NCBI GenBank assembly: GCA_963675435.1
Contig: OY776216.1
Span: 434,001-498,000, forward strand
From: Saccharicrinis sp963675435
GTDB lineage: Bacteria; Bacteroidota; Bacteroidia; Bacteroidales; Marinilabiliaceae
DNA length: 64,000 bases
Direction: 5' to 3'
The notes under the pieces are model-generated. The model did no database searches and was not told the origin of the DNA. It saw nothing but the letters and a program-made list of their open reading frames with translations. The position numbers and the translations under genes were made by a program. Numbering within the stretch: the first letter of the stretch is position 1; each line of letters begins with the position of its first letter. Shown here piece by piece: positions 36,690 through 45,893 of this stretch.

Positions 36690-37337
36690 CTATAACTCTA
36701 CAATTTTATTTTTAATCGCATACATTACTAAACTGGCGCTATTTCTACAGTTTGTTTTACTTAATAAGTTACTTCTATGGCCTTTTACTGTTTGTGCGCT
36801 TATAAATAATTTTTCTGCAATTTCATCATTTGTTAACCCATTGCAAATCTCTATCAACACTTCTTTCTCTCTACCACTTAAAAGACTATCTGATTCATTC
36901 TTTTTATCGGATGGTTTAGCTAGGTTTGAAATAATTCTGCGCAATAATTCATTGGAAAAATAAGAATCACCATCAATAACTGTAAATATAGCACGTTCAA
37001 TTTCTTTAATCCCACTATCTTTTAATAGAAACCCTTTTACTCCTGCTTCAATCATTTTATAATAATAATCCTCATCTCCATTCATAGATAAAGCTATCAC
37101 TTTAAGCTCTGGCTTTTTCTCAATGGCAAGTTTTGTAGCTTCAATACCATTCATTATGGGCATCGAAATATCCATTAAAACCAGATCTACATCAATATTT
37201 TCAATTTTATCTATAAAATCCTTTCCATTGTTAGATTCTCCCACAACCTCTCCAATACCCTCTATTTCAATTAAGTTTCTTAATCCTTCTCTAAATATTT
37301 GATGATCGTCAACTAGGTATAATTTCGATTTAGCCAT
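36690..37337 (-). CDS. NarL/LuxR-family response regulator
   Basis: 215 aa. Receiver domain (1-120) with LYLVDDHQIFREGL and acceptor Asp56 (LVLMDISMPIMNGIEA); Lys in FLLKDSG. C-terminal LuxR HTH (about 150-213) LSGREKEVLIEICNGLTNDEIAEKLFISAQTVKGHR in typical order. It is encoded 27 nt after the HisKA_3 kinase gene, its obvious phospho-donor. Target genes are unknown; inverted repeats in the intergenic region at 38817-39213 are candidate sites. It is the only DNA-binding output of the five-gene operon. Confidence 0.93.
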   Translation of the reverse strand: MAKSKLYLVDDHQIFREGLRNLIEIEGIGEVVGESNNGKDFIDKIENIDVDLVLMDISMPIMNGIEATKLAIEKKPELKVIALSMNGDEDYYYKMIEAGVKGFLLKDSGIKEIERAIFTVIDGDSYFSNELLRRIISNLAKPSDKKNESDSLLSGREKEVLIEICNGLTNDEIAEKLFISAQTVKGHRSNLLSKTNCRNSASLVMYAIKNKIVEL

Positions 37338-37364
37338 AACTAAAAAAATAATATATATGAGTAT

Positions 37365-38816
37365 TTAATTTGCACTTAACTTTATATGTACTTTTGTTCC
37401 TTTTCCGGGATATGAGTCAATTTTATACACTCCTCCAAGCGACTGTATTCTGGTACTTAGATTAATCAAGCCAGCACCTTTGTGTTCTTTAATCTTTTCT
37501 GATACATTAAACCCCTTTCCATCATCACTGTAAGAAATATTAATTTCATCATTTTCTTCAATTTGGATATTAACTTTCTGCGCTTCGGAATGCTTAATGG
37601 AGTTATTTATCAATTCGCAAACCAATCTATAAATTGTAATTTCAAGTTGGTCGTTTAATCTTTTGTTGAGCTTATTTATGTAAATGAAGTCAATGTCTGA
37701 AACATTCCGAATTCGATTAATAAATGTTTTCAATGCGGCACCTAAACCAAAACTATTAAGCGTATTAGGACTAAGATTATTTGATATTTCTCTGATACTG
37801 GTAACCGTTTCTTCAAGGGTCTCTTCCATTTTTGATATAATAATTCCCTTATCCATTTTTGATTCAGGTTTATTAAACCATTGCAAATAAAGTTTGGTTG
37901 TACTTAATAAAGGACCAATACCATCATGTAACTCCTGAGCAAAACGCTTTCTTTCTTTTTCTTCAGTTTGAATAATGGTTTGAATTACTTTTTTCTCCAT
38001 TTCTTTTTTTACGGAAATATCTCTTAAAGTTATTCTGATACAATCTTCTCCTTTATAATTTAAAACATAACCTTTCAACTCATAATAGCTTATCCTTTTC
38101 TGATCAGGAAACTCTATATAAACCTCTATTGTTGACGAGGTGTTTTTATTTATCCCTGCAAGGTATTTTTTTAACTCAAGAGGATTATCAGAATGAATCA
38201 AGTCAAAAATACTCACTGAACGACAATTAGTACTATTGCTACGACAAATCTGTTTTGCACTTAGATTTGATAACAGTATACTCCCATCATTTTTTATGAT
38301 GTAACTTGCATCTGGGCTAGAATTAAAAATATTTCTAAATTTCTCTTCTTCATTTTTAAGTTCTAGGAGCAGTTCTTTTAACTCAATATTTTTTGTTTTC
38401 AAATTAACCAGTAAATCCTCATTACTTTTTGTCAAATTATATTGTTCAAGACCATTTTTAATTACTACAATTAACTTTTTAGGATCAATTGGTTTTTGTA
38501 AATAATTAAAAATCCGGCCTCGGTTAATTGCGTCAGAGAGCTTTTCATTATCAATATAATCTGTAATTAACAATCTTTTAACATGTGGATATAAACTTTC
38601 TACGTATTCAAAAAAGTCTATAATATCTCCATCTATATTAATTAAATCAGAGATAATTAACTTAATTTCAAATCGATTGATAAGCCTTTGTGCATCTGTA
38701 ATTTTTTTAATATATAATACATGAAAATCCTGATTCTTAAAAATAAACGAAAATAATTTGGTATTATCCGGATCTTTCTCAATAATTAGAATTATATCTT
38801 TGGTTGTATTTTGCAT
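37365..38816 (-). CDS. REC-PAS-HisKA_3 sensor kinase
   Basis: 483 aa, soluble. Residues 1-125 form a receiver-like domain (ILIIEKDPDNTKLFSFIF, acceptor Asp57 in LIISDLINIDG, KP motif in LQKPIDPKK). A coiled coil and one PAS/PAC domain follow (about 160-275, PDASYIIKNDGSILLSNLSA, with Cys residues in KQICRSNSTNCRS). Then comes a NarX/DegS-type HisKA_3 domain (ERKRFAQELHDGIGPLLSTT, His in ELHDG) and an HATPase (VCELINNSIKHSEA, SYSDDGKGFN, GAGLINLSTRIQSLGG). It is the first gene of the minus-strand operon and pairs naturally with the LuxR-type regulator that follows. The input is unknown; an N-terminal receiver suggests control by another kinase, possibly the hybrid kinase. Confidence 0.9.
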   Translation of the reverse strand: MQNTTKDIILIIEKDPDNTKLFSFIFKNQDFHVLYIKKITDAQRLINRFEIKLIISDLINIDGDIIDFFEYVESLYPHVKRLLITDYIDNEKLSDAINRGRIFNYLQKPIDPKKLIVVIKNGLEQYNLTKSNEDLLVNLKTKNIELKELLLELKNEEEKFRNIFNSSPDASYIIKNDGSILLSNLSAKQICRSNSTNCRSVSIFDLIHSDNPLELKKYLAGINKNTSSTIEVYIEFPDQKRISYYELKGYVLNYKGEDCIRITLRDISVKKEMEKKVIQTIIQTEEKERKRFAQELHDGIGPLLSTTKLYLQWFNKPESKMDKGIIISKMEETLEETVTSIREISNNLSPNTLNSFGLGAALKTFINRIRNVSDIDFIYINKLNKRLNDQLEITIYRLVCELINNSIKHSEAQKVNIQIEENDEINISYSDDGKGFNVSEKIKEHKGAGLINLSTRIQSLGGVYKIDSYPGKGTKVHIKLSAN

Positions 38817-39213
38817 ATATATCAGCGTATCTTAACAATAGTAATAAAGATAGCAACCATACGAAAGAATTTTACAATTGTTTCTATCTCTAATGTTCAC
38901 AACTATAAAAAGGCACTTTTTCTAAAGACACCAACCCTAAAGTGGTATCAAATACCACCCCTTTATCTGACTAACCAATATTAGTTTAACTTTAAAATCG
39001 CCTTATGTTTATTGAATTTGATCAAATATCAACCTTAGACTATACAGTATAGATACATTGAATTATCAAATTACATTTTTGAAATTACAGTAATTTTGTA
39101 TCATATGCAACCCATCATTATATATAAATAAACAGTCCTTATACATCTCGTAAATAAAATTCTCAATATATACTTTTGATTTCATTCACAATGAATTATC
39201 AAATAATCAAATT
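38817..39213. promoter_or_regulatory. Divergent control region between sensory and chemosensory operons
   Basis: 397 nt without a gene. It holds a 17-nt inverted repeat (GTGGTAT-CAA-ATACCAC, 38942-38958), a 13-nt one (CTATAC-A-GTATAG, 39040-39052), and two plus-strand -7-like elements, TAATTTTG (39091-39098) and TACTTTTG (39171-39178, 36 nt before cheW). Neither -7 element has a TTTG box at the right spacing. The repeats are candidate operators, for instance for the NarL-type regulator encoded on the left; this is inference. Confidence 0.5.
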
Positions 39214-39738
39214 ATGGATACTAAATCAAAAGAATCATACTTACTATTTCGTCTTCATGAAGAATTGTTTGCTGTAAGCGTTCACAAAGTACTAGAGATC
39301 ATTGAAACAGGGGAAGAACACAGCATAACCAATTTACCTAAAGCTCCTGAATCAATATCGGGCGTAGTTAACTTTAGAGGAAATGTAATCCCCGTAGTTA
39401 ATACACGTTTAAAATTTGATTTAGAAGATTACAAGGAAGGTGAAAAATTTGTTGTCATTGTTATGAGTCTAAATATCAACAATCAAGAACAAATAATCGG
39501 AGCTCAGTCCGATAAAGTAGTAGATGTAATTGAAATTGTTGAAGAAGAGATTAAACCAGTTCCTGAAGTGAGTCAGAGTTATAATTCAGACTACATACAA
39601 GGAGTAATTCATAGAAATGGAAAATTCATTATGCTTCTCAACCTTGAAGATGTAATGGCTACACAAGAGATTATTGAATTAAAAAAACTATCGTCTGAGG
39701 TACAAGAAAACATTGAAACTGAAATTCAACCCTCATAA
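39214..39738 (+). CDS. cheW: Chemotaxis coupling protein CheW
   Basis: 174 aa single CheW domain (residues about 8-155): YLLFRLHEELFAVSVHKVLE, then PESISGVVNFRGNVIPVVN and the second-lobe YIQGVIHRNGKFIMLLNLED. It is followed by a short acidic tail. In the family it bridges receptors and CheA in the signalling array at the inner membrane. It is the first gene of cheW-mcp-cheA-PAS, 21 nt before the receptor gene. No cheY, cheB or cheR is present in the window. Confidence 0.94.
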   Translation: MDTKSKESYLLFRLHEELFAVSVHKVLEIIETGEEHSITNLPKAPESISGVVNFRGNVIPVVNTRLKFDLEDYKEGEKFVVIVMSLNINNQEQIIGAQSDKVVDVIEIVEEEIKPVPEVSQSYNSDYIQGVIHRNGKFIMLLNLEDVMATQEIIELKKLSSEVQENIETEIQPS

Positions 39739-39759
39739 ATAAACATAACAACTTATATT

Positions 39760-41808
39760 ATGAAATGGAATGATTTAAAACTTAGCAAGAAGTTTGGGAT
39801 AGCTTTTGGTGCCATAATTATAGTTATGATACTAACAGCCACATGGGGACTTTTAGGAATTGGAGACATTTTAACTAACGCAGAGGAAGTTATTGATGGA
39901 AACAAATTAAGAGCTGAACTTGAAACCAAATATGTTGATCATTTACTATGGGTGAATGATATAAATAAACTTTTAACTGACGAAGATGTAACTGAATTAA
40001 ATATACAAACCGATCATCATAAATGTGCCTTTGGAAAATGGTATTATGGGGACGGAAGAAAAGAAGCAGAACGTTTAGCTCCTGCATTAAAACCTCTTTT
40101 TGAACAAATAGCTGATCCACATAAAAAATTACATCAATCAGCAATCAAAATAAACGACACCTTCACTCAGATAGATTATAAAATTGCATTAAAATTAAAA
40201 CAAGCCGAAATTGACCATAGTAACTGGCTAGGCAAAGTTAAAGATGCTATATATATATCATCAAAAAATTCTATTAATGTGATTAAAGATCCATCATTAT
40301 GTAAATTTGGAAAATGGTTAAAATCTGATGAAGTTATTAATTTAAAAGCTGCTCACCCGGAAACAAACACTTATTTCTCTGAAATTGAAAAAGCTCATGA
40401 CGAATTACATCTTAGTATTCAGGATATTGAAAACTATTTACAAAATGACAATAGAGCTGCTGCCAAAAGATATTTCTCAAATAACTTGAGTATTAAGGCT
40501 CAGTCGGTTCAATCTAAACTTGAAGCCTTATCTCAATGGGTTGAAAATGAAGTTCAAGGTATGGCAAAAGCCAACCAAATATTCCAGTCTGAAACTATGG
40601 TTCACCTTAATGATGTTGGTAATCTTTTTGATGAGATTATTAAAACTTCTAAAAATCATATTTTAACAGACGATGTAATGATTGATGAGGCGCAAAAAAC
40701 AAAAGCAGGTGTGATAACCTTTATTATTATTGCTGCTCTTTTAGCCATTGGTTTATCTGTTTTTATTACAAGAAGTCTTTTGACACCTATTAATAAGTCA
40801 GTAAAATTTGCTAATCAAGTTGCTAAGGGAGATTTAACCACCAACATTGACGTAAATCAGAAAGATGAAATAGGAAACCTTGCTCTATCTCTAAAACAAA
40901 TGGTTAATAGACTGAAAGATATTATTGGAGATATTAAAAGTGGGGCAGATAATATTGCCGGGGCCAGTCAGCAACTAAGTTCAGGAGCTCAACAAATATC
41001 ATCTGGTGTAAGTGAACAAGCTGCAGCAGCAGAAGAGGTATCTTCGTCTATGGAGGAAATGGCAGCAAACATTCAGCAAAATACAGAAAACGCAGTTAAA
41101 ACTATGGATATTTCTGGTAAGTCCTCCAATTCTGCAGAACAAGTTGCAGTAGCTTCAGAAGATAGCATGCAGGCAGTTAGAGATATTTTTGCAAAAATTA
41201 ATGTGGTTGTTGAAATCGCAGAAAAAACTGACCTATTAGCTATCAATGCTGCAGTAGAAGCTGCACGAGCAGGCGATCAGGGAAGAGGTTTTGCTGTTGT
41301 TGCTGCTGAGGTTAGAAAACTTGCAGAAAGAAGCCAGGTGGCAGCAAGTGAAATTGTTGCACTAGCCGAAACCGGACTTAAAATGACAGAAGAATCCAAT
41401 ACAATGCTAAAATCGATAGTTCCCGATATTCAGGAAACATCCAGATTAGTAGAAGAGATTGCATCTGCTAGTAGAGAACAAGAATCTGGTGTCAATCAAG
41501 TAAACATGGCTATTCAACAATTAAGCCAGGTAACACAACAAAACGCATCATCTTCAGAAGAAATGGCAAGTAGTTCAGAAGAAATGGCAGCTCAAGCAGC
41601 AGATCTTGAGAATATCACCAGGTTCTTCACGATAGAAAACTCAAACCATCATTCCTGGAGAAAAAAGAAGCCATCCTTTAACAATCCGATGGCTCCAACC
41701 AATGGAAACCATAATGGTAATGGATCGAGCAAAGATGCAAGCAATATAATTCCAAACATCAGCTTTGAAAACTTTGAATCTGACCTTACAGGATACGAAG
41801 CAATGTAA
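39760..41808 (+). CDS. Methyl-accepting chemoreceptor with tandem CZB zinc-binding domains
   Basis: 682 aa. TM1 (about 12-34), extracytoplasmic region (about 35-316), TM2 (about 317-336), HAMP (about 337-390), and a cytoplasmic signalling domain with the conserved tip (EIAEKTDLLAINAAVEAARAG in part) to about 620, then a Ser/Asn-rich tail. Between the two membrane segments there are two CZB-like units with identical ligand spacing: His61-Cys89-His121-His125 and His153-Cys181-His213-His217, offset by 92 residues, each with CxFGKW after the Cys. CZB domains bind zinc through three His and one Cys and respond to zinc or oxidants in known receptors, usually in the cytoplasm; here the topology puts them outside. 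Sensing of metal or oxidant is inferred. Confidence 0.9.
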   Translation: MKWNDLKLSKKFGIAFGAIIIVMILTATWGLLGIGDILTNAEEVIDGNKLRAELETKYVDHLLWVNDINKLLTDEDVTELNIQTDHHKCAFGKWYYGDGRKEAERLAPALKPLFEQIADPHKKLHQSAIKINDTFTQIDYKIALKLKQAEIDHSNWLGKVKDAIYISSKNSINVIKDPSLCKFGKWLKSDEVINLKAAHPETNTYFSEIEKAHDELHLSIQDIENYLQNDNRAAAKRYFSNNLSIKAQSVQSKLEALSQWVENEVQGMAKANQIFQSETMVHLNDVGNLFDEIIKTSKNHILTDDVMIDEAQKTKAGVITFIIIAALLAIGLSVFITRSLLTPINKSVKFANQVAKGDLTTNIDVNQKDEIGNLALSLKQMVNRLKDIIGDIKSGADNIAGASQQLSSGAQQISSGVSEQAAAAEEVSSSMEEMAANIQQNTENAVKTMDISGKSSNSAEQVAVASEDSMQAVRDIFAKINVVVEIAEKTDLLAINAAVEAARAGDQGRGFAVVAAEVRKLAERSQVAASEIVALAETGLKMTEESNTMLKSIVPDIQETSRLVEEIASASREQESGVNQVNMAIQQLSQVTQQNASSSEEMASSSEEMAAQAADLENITRFFTIENSNHHSWRKKKPSFNNPMAPTNGNHNGNGSSKDASNIIPNISFENFESDLTGYEAM

Positions 41809-41857
41809 TGACTATATAACAATTTTTTCCTCAAACACTATTACTTAGTTTTCCTTT

Positions 41858-41887
41858 CAGAGAGATGCTTAACGAAGCATCTCTCTG
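41858..41887 (+). other. Strong intercistronic hairpin between mcp and cheA
   Basis: A perfect 13-bp stem (CAGAGAGATGCTT, 41858-41870, with AAGCATCTCTCTG, 41875-41887) closed by an AACG loop, 35 nt before the cheA ATG. The sequence after it is A-rich, not T-rich, so it is more likely an mRNA-stabilising or attenuating structure than a full terminator. It may help set the receptor-to-kinase ratio. Confidence 0.6.
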
Positions 41888-41921
41888 CTAATAAAAACTT
41901 TTAAGCTTAAAGAATCTGGGT

Positions 41922-43940
41922 ATGAGCGTAAATGATATATCAAAATTCAAAACTCTTTTCATAGAAGAAGCAACTACACTATTAAATTCTATGGAAAGTA
42001 TTATTCTTCAACTTGAAGAAAATCCTAGAAACATGGATTTAATTCAAGAGGTATTTAGAGTAATGCACACAATTAAAGGTGTAAGTGGAATGTATGGTTA
42101 TAATGCAATGAGTGAATTAACTCATAATGCAGAAAACATTTACGACCTAATCAGAAACGGTACTATTGAACTAACCCAGGAAATTTTAGATCAAACCTTA
42201 ATTATAGTCGATCAACTATTTGCATTAATCAAAGATGAACACTTTGAGAAAAAAGAAAATCAACAAAAGCAAACAGAACTTCATAATTGGTGCAACCAAA
42301 TTATTACACAGAGTAAAAATAAAACAAAGAAATTTCAGTTAAAAAAATTAGTGAGCAAAGACAATTTGGTTACTTACAATGTTATCTTCCATACCCACCA
42401 AAGTATTATAGATAGGCGAATTAATGTGTTTTATACGATAAAAGATTTAGCTGAGATAGGTGAAATACGATCAATAAATGCACTTCCTGTAGATGGAGAA
42501 GATGAAGAACGTTGGAGCATTTTTGTAGTTGGAAATTTTAACCAGATGGATATTGAAGATGCATTAATGTTTGTGTATGAATATTGTATTATTCGAAAAG
42601 TGGCAGATTTTGATGTATTTAATACTGAAGAAATGGCCAAAATACAGAAGGAATTACTTCTGGAAGAAGAAATCCATCTATCCAATACAAATACAGAAGA
42701 AACAAATAGCAACAATAAACCTAAAGTAAAAACTGAACCAAAAATTAATAATACAGAATCTATGATTGCCTCAATAAGGCAAAACATGAACAGAATATCT
42801 GTTGATTCTGAAAAACTAGATTATTTAATGTATTTGGTTAGTGAATTTATTACAACCTCATCACAATTGAATTTATCTAGTAAAGAAAATGGTTTCGAAT
42901 CCATCAGACCACAGATTGAAAAACTTGATCGTCTTTCGAAACAATTCAGAAATAATGCATTGGAAATAAGGCTAATTCCAATGAGAGACATGGTACCTAA
43001 ATTTAACAGATTGGTTAGAGATATTTCTAATAATTTGGGTAAAGAAATTGAATTTGCCACAGAAGGGATGGAAACTGAACTTGACAAAAGCTCTATTGAC
43101 TTAGTTGCAGAACCAATGGTACACATGCTTAGAAATGCACTTGACCATGGCATTGAACTTCCTGAAGATAGAATTGCTGCTGGTAAAGATGCCAAAGGAA
43201 CTATTAAACTAAAAGCCTACAATTCAGGAAACAACATCTTTATTGAAATATCTGATGATGGTAAAGGCTTAAATCGTGACTCAATTATAAAAAAGGCAAT
43301 TTCACAAGGTTTAATAAATAAGGGAGACAATCTATCTGATAAAGATATTTATAAATTAATATGTGAACCAGGTTTTTCAACAGCATCAGAAGTAACATCC
43401 ATATCCGGAAGAGGTGTTGGAATGGATGTTGTAAAACAAAAAATAGCTGAAATGCGTGGTGAGTTAGAGATTTCAAGCATTTCTGGTAAGGGCACTACAT
43501 TTACAATTAAACTTCAACAATCCATTGCAATCTTAGATACACTATTAGTCCGTTCAGGAAAGATGAAATTCCTTTTACCCTTATCGGATGTTGAAATATG
43601 TGCCCAAATGCAATATGAAAATGTTGAAAAAAGACTTAAACATGCTACAGTTGATTTCGAAGAAGAACTCATTCCTTTTGTTTCGCTAAGAAATCTATTC
43701 GACATAAATGAAGAACAAAATAAAATGGCAAAAATGATTATGATTAAGAAAAACAATAACAAGTTTGCCATATTTGCAGATGAAATTTTGGGGCAACATC
43801 AGGCAGTATTAAAACCTATGGGTGAACTTGTTAAAAGTCATGAAGAAATATCTGCAGCAAGTGTATTAGGCAACGGTGAAGTAGCATTTCTATTAGATAC
43901 AAATTCTATAAATCAAAATTTATACTCAAAAGCGATATAA
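41922..43940 (+). CDS. cheA: Chemotaxis histidine kinase CheA
   Basis: 672 aa. P1/Hpt domain (1-110) with phospho-His49 in VMHTIKGVSGMYG; a P2-like region (about 125-230); P3 dimerisation (about 285-350); P4 ATPase (about 355-510) with MVHMLRNALDHGIELPEDR, ISDDGKGLNRD and ISGRGVGMDVVKQKI; P5 CheW-like domain (about 515-670, ILDTLLVRSGKMKFLLPLSD). All catalytic boxes look intact. It would phosphorylate a CheY or CheB encoded elsewhere. The segment 240-285 is an Asn/Thr/Glu-rich linker. It is fully consistent with a working kinase driven by the receptor encoded just before it. Confidence 0.94.
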   Translation: MSVNDISKFKTLFIEEATTLLNSMESIILQLEENPRNMDLIQEVFRVMHTIKGVSGMYGYNAMSELTHNAENIYDLIRNGTIELTQEILDQTLIIVDQLFALIKDEHFEKKENQQKQTELHNWCNQIITQSKNKTKKFQLKKLVSKDNLVTYNVIFHTHQSIIDRRINVFYTIKDLAEIGEIRSINALPVDGEDEERWSIFVVGNFNQMDIEDALMFVYEYCIIRKVADFDVFNTEEMAKIQKELLLEEEIHLSNTNTEETNSNNKPKVKTEPKINNTESMIASIRQNMNRISVDSEKLDYLMYLVSEFITTSSQLNLSSKENGFESIRPQIEKLDRLSKQFRNNALEIRLIPMRDMVPKFNRLVRDISNNLGKEIEFATEGMETELDKSSIDLVAEPMVHMLRNALDHGIELPEDRIAAGKDAKGTIKLKAYNSGNNIFIEISDDGKGLNRDSIIKKAISQGLINKGDNLSDKDIYKLICEPGFSTASEVTSISGRGVGMDVVKQKIAEMRGELEISSISGKGTTFTIKLQQSIAILDTLLVRSGKMKFLLPLSDVEICAQMQYENVEKRLKHATVDFEEELIPFVSLRNLFDINEEQNKMAKMIMIKKNNNKFAIFADEILGQHQAVLKPMGELVKSHEEISAASVLGNGEVAFLLDTNSINQNLYSKAI

Positions 43941-43994
43941 AACATATAACATTTAAGTAGGTTTTTGCGTAGTAAAGGGAACAATGAATTTATA

Positions 43995-44375
43995 ATGCAA
44001 GAATCCTTTGATTTTAACATGATTAATGAATCGAAAGAAACAGGTAGTACTGTAGACTTTTTTATATATAGAATCTCCGATGATTCTATTCAGCTATCAT
44101 TAAATATGAAGCAATTGTTAGGTTTAAATTGTACAGAAACCTGCTATCTATCTAATATTAAGTCCTTAATTGTTGGAGTTGATGTTCCTGTTTTTATTAA
44201 TCATTTTGATAAATGGTTAAATGGCGATACATCTCATATTATTCAGATAAGATTGGTTGATTCAAAAAACCAGATAAGAACCCTTCAAATTAAGGGTAAT
44301 ATCCGATATGATGAAAATCAAAACATACAAACCATATACGGAGCATTTTTTGACATTAGTTACCTAGGAAATTAG
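43995..44375 (+). CDS. Stand-alone PAS-fold protein
   Basis: 126 aa, soluble, no output domain. I start at ATG 43995 (MQESFDFNMINES); an in-frame TTG ten codons upstream is less likely. The sequence has the PAS_3/PAC outline: FFIYRISDDSIQLSLNMKQLLGL, then HIIQIRLVDSKNQIRTLQIKGN and IQTIYGAFFDISYLG. It lies 54 nt after cheA, so it is probably co-transcribed with it. It may be a small sensory adaptor for CheA or for one of the PAS-rich kinases across the intergenic region. No ligand-binding residue could be identified. Confidence 0.72.
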   Translation: MQESFDFNMINESKETGSTVDFFIYRISDDSIQLSLNMKQLLGLNCTETCYLSNIKSLIVGVDVPVFINHFDKWLNGDTSHIIQIRLVDSKNQIRTLQIKGNIRYDENQNIQTIYGAFFDISYLGN

Positions 44376-44479
44376 TTATTTCAATGATTTTAGTTCCACA
44401 TGGAACGTAAGGACTTCATCAAAACATCCAATTCAAATATTTTTTACCTGAATTAAACAGAATAATTAAATCAAGGTAA

Positions 44480-45844
44480 CTACAAGAATATAGAATAACA
44501 GAATGTGCCAATTGTAAAGTAAATTAACATCCCTAATATATCATTCAAAGTGGTAACAAACGGCCCTGTAGCTACAGCAGGATCTATTTTGACACGTTTT
44601 AAAGCTAACGGAATAAAGGTCCCAAATAAGGACGCAATCAAAATTACAGAAAACATTGCTATGGAAACAGTGTATGTTAACGCCTGATCTGAACCTTTTA
44701 AAAGATTATAGATAAAAATAACAGATGATAAAACAGCTGCGTTAACTATACCTACAGCTAATTCTTTCAATAACTTTCCCGAAGTTGAATCTAATCCACT
44801 GCTACCTGAAGCTAAGGACTGAACTATAATAGCAGAGGATTGCATTCCTGTATTACCCCCCATCGCAGCAATTAATCCCATAAAAAATGAAATTTGGGGA
44901 TTTAAACCTATTAGGCCCTCATACTGACTTACAACCATTGAAGATAAAATACCTCCCATTAATCCAATAAAAAGCCATGGCATACGTGCTTTTGTATGAC
45001 TCCAAACATTATCTGAAGATTCAACATCGTCGGTAATACCAGAAGCTAACTGATAATCTTTTTCAGCCTCTTCACGAATAACGTCCACAACATCATCAAT
45101 TGTTATTCGTCCAAGTAATCTTCCTATACTATCAACAACAGGCAATGCAACAAGGTCGTACCTTTCCATAATTGCACTTACCTCTTCTGCAGGTACATTT
45201 GCATTCACAGAAATCACATTGTCATTATAAATATCTTTAACAGTTCGGGTTGTGGGACTAAGCAACAACCTTTTTAAGGATAATGTACCTTTTAAAACTC
45301 CATCATTATCAACTACATATACATAATAAACCTCATCAAGTTCTTCACCCTGACGACGCATACTACGTAAACAAATGGTCACATTCCAGGATTCCTTAAC
45401 TTTAATGAGCTCTTTACCCATTAATCCCCCCGCAGTATCTTCATCGTAATTAAGCAGGTCGGCAATATCACCGGCAGACTTAACATCATCCATGTGAGAA
45501 AGTACCTCTTGCTGACGATTTTCCTCCATTTCACCAAGAACATCAGCCGCATCATCCGATTCCATTTTATCAATGTATCGTTTAGCAATCACTTCACTTG
45601 GTAAGGCACTTAACAAACGTCTTCGCTCATCCTCATCTAATTCGGTAATAACGTCTGCAGCTGTTTCATCATCAGCAATCAAGTAAAGATACTTGGCTTC
45701 TTCCAGATCCAGTTCACGGTATAAATCAGCAATATCAGCGGGATGCAGATCCTGAATATCTTCAAGAATCCTAATTTCATCCTGTATTTCAATTTTTTGC
45801 TTAATGTGGTCAACAAATTCACGTGTTAGTTTGAATTCTGCCAT
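44480..45844 (-). CDS. mgtE: Magnesium transporter MgtE
   Basis: 454 aa inner-membrane Mg2+ channel. The cytoplasmic N domain (about 5-130) has helical repeats such as LQDLHPADIADLYRELDLEEA and ESDDAADVLGEMEENRQQEV. Two CBS domains (about 135-260, e.g. VPAEEVSAIMERYDLVALPVVDS) act as the Mg2+ sensor in the family. The C-terminal part (about 285-454) has five membrane helices, including MGLIAAMGGNTGMQSSAIIVQSLA in part, which matches the pore helix. It probably follows rsmA in one transcript (gap 49 nt). It is convergent with the PAS gene, with 104 nt between stops. Confidence 0.95.
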   Translation of the reverse strand: MAEFKLTREFVDHIKQKIEIQDEIRILEDIQDLHPADIADLYRELDLEEAKYLYLIADDETAADVITELDEDERRRLLSALPSEVIAKRYIDKMESDDAADVLGEMEENRQQEVLSHMDDVKSAGDIADLLNYDEDTAGGLMGKELIKVKESWNVTICLRSMRRQGEELDEVYYVYVVDNDGVLKGTLSLKRLLLSPTTRTVKDIYNDNVISVNANVPAEEVSAIMERYDLVALPVVDSIGRLLGRITIDDVVDVIREEAEKDYQLASGITDDVESSDNVWSHTKARMPWLFIGLMGGILSSMVVSQYEGLIGLNPQISFFMGLIAAMGGNTGMQSSAIIVQSLASGSSGLDSTSGKLLKELAVGIVNAAVLSSVIFIYNLLKGSDQALTYTVSIAMFSVILIASLFGTFIPLALKRVKIDPAVATGPFVTTLNDILGMLIYFTIGTFCYSIFL

Positions 45845-45893
45845 AATTGCTAATAATTTTTTAAGAATATAGTATTCTTATATTTTCATAATG

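Noticed and set aside
42431..43195. 118- and 124-codon frames antisense to cheA
   Set aside because: Shadows of the intact cheA frame, Ser/Leu-rich, no motif.
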